17,791 bases of DNA, taken from Phycisphaerae bacterium (lineage in GTDB: Bacteria > Planctomycetota > Phycisphaerae > UBA1845 > Fen-1342). The translations under genes were made by a program, and so were the position numbers. The notes beneath the pieces are model-generated. The model was not told the DNA's origin and did no database searches. It was given only the letters and a program-made list of their open reading frames with translations. The stretch is taken from positions 1-17,791 of the forward strand of contig JAGVEP010000243.1 in NCBI GenBank assembly GCA_020058145.1, written 5' to 3'. This document shows, in pieces, positions 13,269-17,791 of this stretch; the stretch's first letter is position 1, and each line of letters starts with the position of its first letter.

Positions 13269-14897
13269 CTACCGCCGCACCAACTCCTCGATTTCCTTCA
13301 GCGCCGTCGCCGCCTGCACCAGCGGGTCACTTGCAACGACCGCCTGGCTTACCAGCGATTCCAGCTCGACCGCCGCACGCAGCGCCGTGGGCAAGTCCGC
13401 CGCGGGGGGGCGTGCCCACGTTTCGTCGCCGTAGTGCCACGCTCGCGAGTCCGGCCGCAGGAAGTCACTGAAAGCCGGCACCTGCCGCCCGCGTTTGCGG
13501 TAGTAGTAGCGAATCCCCTGCCAGATCGCGAGATTCGCAACCCACGCCCGCGATTTCAGCGGATAAACGCCCAGCCGCCGCAGCGCCGACCGCGGCGAGA
13601 AAAACTCCGCAAACGCCGCCATCTGCGCGTGCCGCAACTGCTTCGGCGTCATTTGCCGCGGCTCGTACACCACCGACGCCCCGTTGTACCGCTCCCAGTC
13701 GAGCGTCCGCAGCCGCCCTTCGCGTGCGAACTGCCGAAAGAACTCTGTCCCCGGGTATGGCGTCAGGATCGGGTAGCAGCTCATCGCCAGCTTCGCCCGC
13801 TGCGCAAACCGGCACGCGTCCATGCAGTCCCGCCAGGTGTCGTGGTCGAAGCCGAAGATGAACGCCCCCCACAGGCTGATGCCGAAGCTCTGAATCTTCC
13901 GAATCCGCTCAGCATACGTGTCGGGCCGGACAAATTTCTTGCCCGCCTCGATGAGCGTGTCCGGCTTCGGGCTTTCGAGCCCCAGAATCAGCCCCACGCA
14001 GCCGCTGGCGCGCATCGTAGCCAGCAGCCGGTCATTGCGGCTGATGAGCACGTCGCACTGCGACGCCCACGCGACCTTCAGCGGCCTGAGCGCCTCACAC
14101 AACTCGAGCGCCCAGTGCTGATTCCCGCCGAAATTGTCATCCGCGAAGATATAGCACCACGCCCGGTGCCGCTCCTTCGCCTCGCGAATCTCCTCCACAA
14201 TGTCGGCAATCGCGCGCTGCCGATACTGCCGTCCGAACACGCCGGGCGTGGTACAGAAGTTGCAGTCGTGTGGACAGCCGCGCGTGGTTTGAATCGGATT
14301 CGCGACCAGGTAATTCCGCGGCTCAAGCACGTCCTTCCGCGGCGTCGCGATGGGCGCGGTCGCGAATTCCGTCCAATCATAAATGCGGCGCAGCGCCGCT
14401 CGTGGCTGCACTCCGCGAGCGACCGCGTCTTCCCAGTCCGTGAGCAAGTGCGGCCACGTCGATTCGGCATCGCCGCGACAGACCGCGTCGCAATGCCCCA
14501 GAGCCTCTTCCGGTAGCGCGCTGGGATGAATGCCGCCCAAGACGACCGCCACGCCAAGGGCTCGGTACTCGTCGGCAAGCTCGTACGCCCGGCACGCCTG
14601 CGTCGTCATCGCCGAAATCGCCACCAGATCCACATCCGCCCGCCCCCGGTGTGGCCTGTCGAGCGTACACTCATCCAGCAGTTCGACATCCCACTGCGAC
14701 GGCGTTACCGCGGCACAGATCATCAACCCCGTCGGCGCGAAGAGCGCTTTGCGTGTAAACGTCATCCGCTGAATCATGTCCGGCATCGTGATGTTGGATA
14801 GCGGCGAGTTCGGATTGATGAAGCGGACCTTCGGCCGCCGCCTAGCCTGCGCGGGAATCATGCCGGCATTCTTGCCGCCCGACTCGCACTCGTCCAC
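13269..14897 (-). CDS. B12-binding-domain radical SAM protein
   Basis: A 542-residue (from GTG 14897) enzyme with an N-terminal cobalamin-binding-like Rossmann domain and a radical SAM core. Residues about 22-160 hold VRFINPNSPLSNIT, APTGLMICAAV and VVLGGIHPSALPEEA, a typical N-terminal half of B12-binding radical SAM proteins. RGCPHDCNFC puts the cluster cysteines at 208, 212 and 215 (C-x3-C-x2-C). IFADDNFGGN, GLILGLESP and WGAFIFGFDHDTWRDC are later barrel strands. A 120-residue C-terminal region is predicted helical. Members methylate or rearrange unactivated carbons, for example in hopanoids or natural products; the substrate here is unknown. The canonical DxHxxG cobalamin ligand motif is not evident, so base-off binding may be used. 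The start is uncertain: ATG at 14861 (residue 13) is an alternative and neither has a convincing ribosome site. Confidence 0.85.
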   Translation of the reverse strand: MDECESGGKNAGMIPAQARRRPKVRFINPNSPLSNITMPDMIQRMTFTRKALFAPTGLMICAAVTPSQWDVELLDECTLDRPHRGRADVDLVAISAMTTQACRAYELADEYRALGVAVVLGGIHPSALPEEALGHCDAVCRGDAESTWPHLLTDWEDAVARGVQPRAALRRIYDWTEFATAPIATPRKDVLEPRNYLVANPIQTTRGCPHDCNFCTTPGVFGRQYRQRAIADIVEEIREAKERHRAWCYIFADDNFGGNQHWALELCEALRPLKVAWASQCDVLISRNDRLLATMRASGCVGLILGLESPKPDTLIEAGKKFVRPDTYAERIRKIQSFGISLWGAFIFGFDHDTWRDCMDACRFAQRAKLAMSCYPILTPYPGTEFFRQFAREGRLRTLDWERYNGASVVYEPRQMTPKQLRHAQMAAFAEFFSPRSALRRLGVYPLKSRAWVANLAIWQGIRYYYRKRGRQVPAFSDFLRPDSRAWHYGDETWARPPAADLPTALRAAVELESLVSQAVVASDPLVQAATALKEIEELVRR

Positions 14898-15011
14898 GCC
14901 TCAATCGACACCGCCGGGCCCGATCTCGCGGTCAGCCGAGCTACGCGTCGTCTGGCCCGCCCGCCCAACCTGTGGCGGCATTCCGGACAAACAGGAGCCG
15001 TTACAGCCGAA

Positions 15012-15027
15012 CCACACTATCTTGGGC
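15012..15027. promoter_or_regulatory. NrdR-box-like site 1
   Basis: CCACACTATCTTGGGC matches the published NrdR consensus acaCwAtATaTwGtgt (with A or C at position 10) at 12 of 16 positions by eye. It is the left member of pair A and starts 32 bases before site 2. Its core TATCTTGGG is repeated exactly in site 3, 97 bases to the right. Confidence 0.45.
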
Positions 15028-15043
15028 CACTCGAACAAGACAA

Positions 15044-15059
15044 TCGCAAGATATGGGCA
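15044..15059. promoter_or_regulatory. NrdR-box-like site 2
   Basis: TCGCAAGATATGGGCA matches the NrdR consensus at only 9 of 16 positions, but it lies 32 bases (three helical turns) from site 1 and shares 10 of 11 bases (AAGATATGGGC against AACATATGGGC) with site 4, 96 bases away. It overlaps the -10 of a possible leftward promoter. Confidence 0.35.
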
Positions 15060-15077
15060 TATCACGACTTATGACAA
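15048..15077 (-). promoter_or_regulatory. Possible leftward promoter for the radical SAM-yjbQ operon
   Basis: On the minus strand TTGTCA (plus-strand 15072-15077) and TATCTT (15048-15053) are 18 bases apart. The -35 matches five of six and the -10 four of six consensus bases. Transcription would start near 15041 and leave a leader of about 145 bases. Site 2 covers the -10 and site 1 lies just downstream of the start. Confidence 0.3.
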
Positions 15078-15101
15078 AAACAAAGTTCTTGCAGGTTCGC
15101 T

Positions 15102-15130
15102 TTGACGCACACAATATCTTGGGTTATACT
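15102..15130 (+). promoter_or_regulatory. Sigma-70-like promoter for nrdJ
   Basis: TTGACG (15102-15107) and TATACT (15125-15130) are separated by exactly 17 bases and each matches consensus at five of six positions. Initiation would be near 15137, giving a leader of about 135 bases. The best NrdR-box-like site (15109-15124) fills nearly the whole spacer, so a bound repressor would block RNA polymerase directly. Confidence 0.65.
15109..15124. promoter_or_regulatory. NrdR-box-like site 3 (best match)
   Basis: ACACAATATCTTGGGT matches the NrdR consensus acaCwAtATaTwGtgt (A or C at position 10) at 15 of 16 positions; only the T of the final GTGT is replaced by G. NrdR is the ATP-cone/zinc repressor of ribonucleotide reductase genes, so a good site just before a reductase gene is expected. 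It lies between the -35 and -10 hexamers. Confidence 0.7.
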
Positions 15131-15139
15131 ACATGTTAC

Positions 15140-15155
15140 CCCCAACATATGGGCC
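15140..15155. promoter_or_regulatory. NrdR-box-like site 4
   Basis: CCCCAACATATGGGCC matches the NrdR consensus at 10 of 16 positions. On its own it is weak. Its support is the 31-base distance from site 3, the usual arrangement of paired NrdR boxes, and its near identity to site 2. It would lie just downstream of the nrdJ transcription start. Confidence 0.4.
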
Positions 15156-15178
15156 TCATTCGTCCGAGCCCAGGGGAA

Positions 15179-15216
15179 GCCGACCCGGCGAGGAAGCAAA
15201 TCGCCGGCTTGTCGGC
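15179..15216 (+). promoter_or_regulatory. Long stem-loop in the nrdJ leader
   Basis: GCCGAC (15179-15184) plus CCGGCGA (15185-15191) pairs with TCGCCGG (15201-15207) plus GTCGGC (15211-15216). The result is a 13-pair stem with a three-base bulge (CTT) and the nine-base loop GGAAGCAAA. It lies in the predicted untranslated leader, 55 bases before the start codon. It is too far from the gene to hide the ribosome site by itself and lacks a T-run for termination. It may be a cis-regulatory RNA or simply a stability element. Confidence 0.55.
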
Positions 15217-15271
15217 CCAGATCGGTGTACAAAACTTAGGCCGTTAACATCCAAGAAACAGGAGTTCGCGG

Positions 15272-17791
15272 ATGTCCATTGGAAACTGCGCACCTGGCGG
15301 ACTCAGGGACGAGCCGGCGCTCTCCGAAAACGCTCGTAAGGTGCTGGAAGCACGGTACTTGAAGAAAAACGAGGCCGGCGAGTGCGTCGAAACGCCGCGC
15401 GATCTCTTCCTCCGCGTCGCCCGGACGCTCGCGAACATCGAGACCCAGTACGGCGGGTCCGAGCTGGACCGTAGCCGCTGGGAAGACCGCTTCTACGACC
15501 TTATGACCAGCGGGGCCTTCATGCCTAACTCGCCGACGCTCATGAACGCCGGCCGCGAGATGGGCATGTTGTCCGCTTGCTTCGTGTTACCGGTGCGTGA
15601 TTCGATTGTGGATATTTTCAACTGCATCAAGCACACCGCCTTGATCCAAAAGGCGGGGGGCGGTACCGGGTTCGCGTTCGATGAATTGCGACCGACGGGC
15701 GACTTCATCGCCTCCAGCGGCGGCACGACCAGCGGACCCATCAGCTTCTGGCGGGCGTTCAGCGAGGCGACCAACGCTATTCAGCAGGGCGCGTTCCGCC
15801 GTGGTGCGAACATGGGGATGATGTACATCCACCATCCCGACATCCTGAAGTTCCTCCACGCCAAACAGGACTTGAGCCAGTTCACCAACTACAACATCTC
15901 CGTCAAGGTCACCAACGTGTGGATGGACGAGTTCCGGGCTGCCCCCGATTCCCCGCACGTGGTCCGCAACCCGCGCAATGGCAAGGCGTACGTCCTGGCG
16001 CGCGATTGCGATATCTGGAAGTACGGCATCCGCGACCTGATCGAGATCACTTGTGTGGCACCCGTCTCCCCGGTCAGCCGTGCGTCATATTATGAGACGC
16101 CCCGCCTGACCGGCGCGCTCGCGCCCGAGCTCCAGCGACGCGTCTACACCAAACGAGACATCTGGAACATCATCGTCAACAACGCCTGGCAAACCGGCGA
16201 GCCCGGCGTGGTCTTCATGGACCGCATTAACGAGTTCAACCCCACGCCACTCCTCGGCCGCATCGAAGCGACCAACCCCTGCGGCGAGCAACCCCTGCTG
16301 CCCTACGAGGCGTGCAACCTCGGCAGCCTGAATCTCGGGCTGTATGTAAAGAACCCGTGTACGCCACGGGCTACGGTTGATTGGGATGGGCTGCGGGTCG
16401 CGATTCAAGTGGCGACGCGCTTCCTGGACAACGTGATCGACGCGAACAACTACCCCTTGCCGGAGATCGCGCGCATCTGCCAGGACAACCGCAAGATCGG
16501 GCTAGGCGTGATGGGCTTCGCGGACGCGCTGTTCAAGCTCGGCGTACCCTACGACAGCGAAGACGGCGTCGCCTGGGGCGAGCGCTTCATGAAATTCCTC
16601 AACGACGAGGGACACAACTACAGCGAACAACTCGCCCGCGAGCGCGGCTGCTTCCCGAACTGGAAGGGCAGCATCTGGCACACGCAGCACAACCGCATGA
16701 TGCGCAACGCGGCCGTCACCACGGTCGCACCGACCGGCACGATCAGCATCCTCGCGAACTGCTCGGGTGGCATCGAACCCATGTTCTCGCTTGCGTTTAT
16801 CCGCAACGTGCTGAAAGGTCACCAGCAAGGCGAGCGGCCGCTCGTGGAGGTCAACGAGACGTTCCGGACCGTCGCCGAGGCACACGGTTTTTACAGCGCC
16901 GCTTTGATCGAGAGTATCGCACACGAGGGTACGCTGGCACACTTCGCCGAGGTACCCGCGGACGTGAAACGCGTCTTTGTCTGTGCCCACGACATCACGC
17001 CCCTGTGGCACATGCGGATGCAGGCCGCGTTTCAGCAGCACTGCGACGCCTCGATCAGCAAGACGATCAACTTCCCGGAGCACGCGACCCGCGACGAAGT
17101 CGAGCAGATTTACATGCTCGCTTACGAACTGGGCTGCAAGGGCGTGACGGTCTACCGCGACGGGTGCCGCTTGCAGCAGCCGATGGCGCTGAAGAAGGAA
17201 GAAGGCACGCAGGCACGCAGGCACGCAAGCACGCAGGATCTCGCCGACGACTGTGATTGCGACGAAGGTTGTGACGCCAGCGCGGCGCCGGTCACGATCG
17301 AGCCGATGGACCTGCCGGAAATCGTCAGCGGCCTGCGTATTCGCCAGATGACGCCGTTTGGCAACATGCACGTGAAAATCACGGTCGATCCGCGGCATGA
17401 CCGCGAATTGGAGGTCTTCGCCCAACTCGGCAAGGGTGGCGACGTTGCCAACAGCGACCTTGAGGCCATCTGCCGCATGATCTCCCTCTGGCTCCGCGCC
17501 GGCGGCAGCCTGCGGCACGTCATCAAACAGCTCGAGGGTATTGGTTCCTCGCTCCAGATCCCGACCCGCGCGGGCCGCATCATGTCGCTGGGCGACGGAC
17601 TCGCGTGCGCGCTGAAGAAATACACCCGGGCCAAGGAACGCTTTGGCCTGCGGGCACTGCTGCTCGGCGAGATCGACCTCGCCGAGCTCGACAACCCGAA
17701 CCCGCCGCCGCACCGCCCCGAGACCACCCCGCTCGATCGGCCCGTTGTCCTGGACCACAATGCGCCCGGCGGCTATGGCGGACAGTCCGGC
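15272..17791 (+). CDS. nrdJ: Adenosylcobalamin-dependent (class II) ribonucleoside-diphosphate reductase, 3' end outside the window
   Basis: The frame is open for 840 codons from ATG 15272 to the window edge without a stop. AGGAG lies seven bases before the ATG. The enzyme reduces ribonucleotides to deoxyribonucleotides using a cobalamin-generated thiyl radical. SPTLMNAG (87-94) and LSACFVLPV (100-108) are standard; Cys103 is one half of the redox pair. QKAGGGTGFAFDELRP (126-141) is the large-barrel signature, and NPCGEQPLLPYEACNLGSLNL (335-355) contains Cys337 (radical), Glu339 and Cys348 (second redox cysteine). APTGTISILANCSGGIEP (486-503) binds phosphate. SKTINFP and GCKGVTVYRDG end the barrel (to about 631). 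No N-terminal ATP-cone is seen. After a repeat-bearing, Cys/Asp-rich linker (638-672), residues 686-790 are a TSCPD-like C-terminal domain; the protein then enters a Pro-rich tail. The C-terminal reducing cysteines would lie beyond the window. Confidence 0.95.
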   Translation, partial: MSIGNCAPGGLRDEPALSENARKVLEARYLKKNEAGECVETPRDLFLRVARTLANIETQYGGSELDRSRWEDRFYDLMTSGAFMPNSPTLMNAGREMGMLSACFVLPVRDSIVDIFNCIKHTALIQKAGGGTGFAFDELRPTGDFIASSGGTTSGPISFWRAFSEATNAIQQGAFRRGANMGMMYIHHPDILKFLHAKQDLSQFTNYNISVKVTNVWMDEFRAAPDSPHVVRNPRNGKAYVLARDCDIWKYGIRDLIEITCVAPVSPVSRASYYETPRLTGALAPELQRRVYTKRDIWNIIVNNAWQTGEPGVVFMDRINEFNPTPLLGRIEATNPCGEQPLLPYEACNLGSLNLGLYVKNPCTPRATVDWDGLRVAIQVATRFLDNVIDANNYPLPEIARICQDNRKIGLGVMGFADALFKLGVPYDSEDGVAWGERFMKFLNDEGHNYSEQLARERGCFPNWKGSIWHTQHNRMMRNAAVTTVAPTGTISILANCSGGIEPMFSLAFIRNVLKGHQQGERPLVEVNETFRTVAEAHGFYSAALIESIAHEGTLAHFAEVPADVKRVFVCAHDITPLWHMRMQAAFQQHCDASISKTINFPEHATRDEVEQIYMLAYELGCKGVTVYRDGCRLQQPMALKKEEGTQARRHASTQDLADDCDCDEGCDASAAPVTIEPMDLPEIVSGLRIRQMTPFGNMHVKITVDPRHDRELEVFAQLGKGGDVANSDLEAICRMISLWLRAGGSLRHVIKQLEGIGSSLQIPTRAGRIMSLGDGLACALKKYTRAKERFGLRALLLGEIDLAELDNPNPPPHRPETTPLDRPVVLDHNAPGGYGGQSG
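17203..17234 (+). repeat. nrdJ: Octanucleotide tandem repeat inside nrdJ
   Basis: AGGCACGC is present three times in perfect tandem (17203-17226) followed by one copy with a single change, AAGCACGC (17227-17234). It codes for the low-complexity stretch TQARRHAST in the linker between the reductase barrel and the C-terminal domain. The unit is eight bases, so gain or loss of one copy would shift the frame and three copies would not. Confidence 0.85.

Larger units (their letters stand above)
14898..15271. promoter_or_regulatory. Divergent regulatory region between the radical SAM operon and nrdJ
   Basis: This 374-base stretch has no credible gene. The part nearest the radical SAM gene (14898-15000) is GC-rich and shows nothing distinct. 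From about 15010 to 15160 it turns markedly AT-richer and holds four NrdR-box-like sites, a promoter to the right and a possible promoter to the left. From 15137 to 15271 it is the presumed nrdJ leader, with a long stem-loop at 15179-15216. I looked for the B12-box and core of a cobalamin riboswitch, expected before a B12-dependent reductase, and did not find it. Confidence 0.75.

Noticed and set aside
15137..15271. Cobalamin riboswitch upstream of nrdJ or the radical SAM gene.
   Set aside because: The B12-box (GCCACTG-like) and the conserved core of the class are absent from both strands of 14898-15271 by eye. Only a plain stem-loop was found.
17203..17234. Short repeat in nrdJ as a CRISPR fragment.
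   Set aside because: The units are eight bases and directly adjacent, with no spacers and no cas gene in the window.

Overview
The window is GC-rich, densely coded bacterial DNA, and its first 10 bases match the 3' end of the standard Illumina adapter, so it most likely begins at the end of an assembled contig. Several traits are consistent with Planctomycetota or a related lineage, probably a metagenome-assembled genome: a class II ribonucleotide reductase, a bacterial inositol-phosphate synthase, a B12-binding radical SAM protein, a BACON-like secreted protein and stacked GC-rich palindromes between genes. That assignment rests on gene content and style and is only moderately safe. I saw no tRNA, rRNA, CRISPR array, insertion sequence or phage gene.

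Layout. (1) Bases 12-1115, plus strand: the 3' part of a gene for an exported-looking protein with a polyproline linker, a BACON-like beta domain and an unassigned, possibly glycosidase-like domain. (2) Bases 10077-1191, minus strand: a compact run of eight genes for surface polysaccharide synthesis. In transcription order they are an AsnB-type amidotransferase, a CapK/PaaK-like adenylate-forming enzyme, a GT4 glycosyltransferase, a hexapeptide-repeat acetyltransferase, a CapA-family protein, a FemAB/GNAT-like protein, a small GNAT and a membrane-anchored GT2 glycosyltransferase. Two junctions are ATGA overlaps and most others are 4-14 bases, so this is one operon. The single wide gap (138 bases) contains a hairpin. 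(3) Bases 10345-12747, plus strand: a class V aminotransferase of the cysteine desulfurase type, divergent from the operon, then inositol-3-phosphate synthase behind a folded leader. (4) Bases 14897-12835, minus strand: a B12-binding radical SAM protein followed by YjbQ. This pair converges on the inositol-phosphate synthase gene, and three back-to-back palindromes lie between them. (5) Bases 15272 to the end, plus strand: a cobalamin-dependent ribonucleotide reductase (nrdJ) that runs off the window after 840 codons.

How the genes work together. The eight-gene operon joins two glycosyltransferases with activating, amidating and acylating enzymes. This suggests a glycan decorated with acyl, acetyl or amino-acid groups, as in capsules or exosortase-associated exopolysaccharides, though the product cannot be read from the sequence. 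The 374 bases between the radical SAM gene and nrdJ hold the densest regulatory signal. There are four NrdR-box-like sites in two pairs (31-32 bases within a pair, 96-97 bases between pairs). One good site fills the spacer of a sigma-70-like promoter reading into nrdJ, and a long stem-loop follows in the nrdJ leader. The nrdJ gene also carries an octanucleotide tandem repeat in the linker before its last domain.
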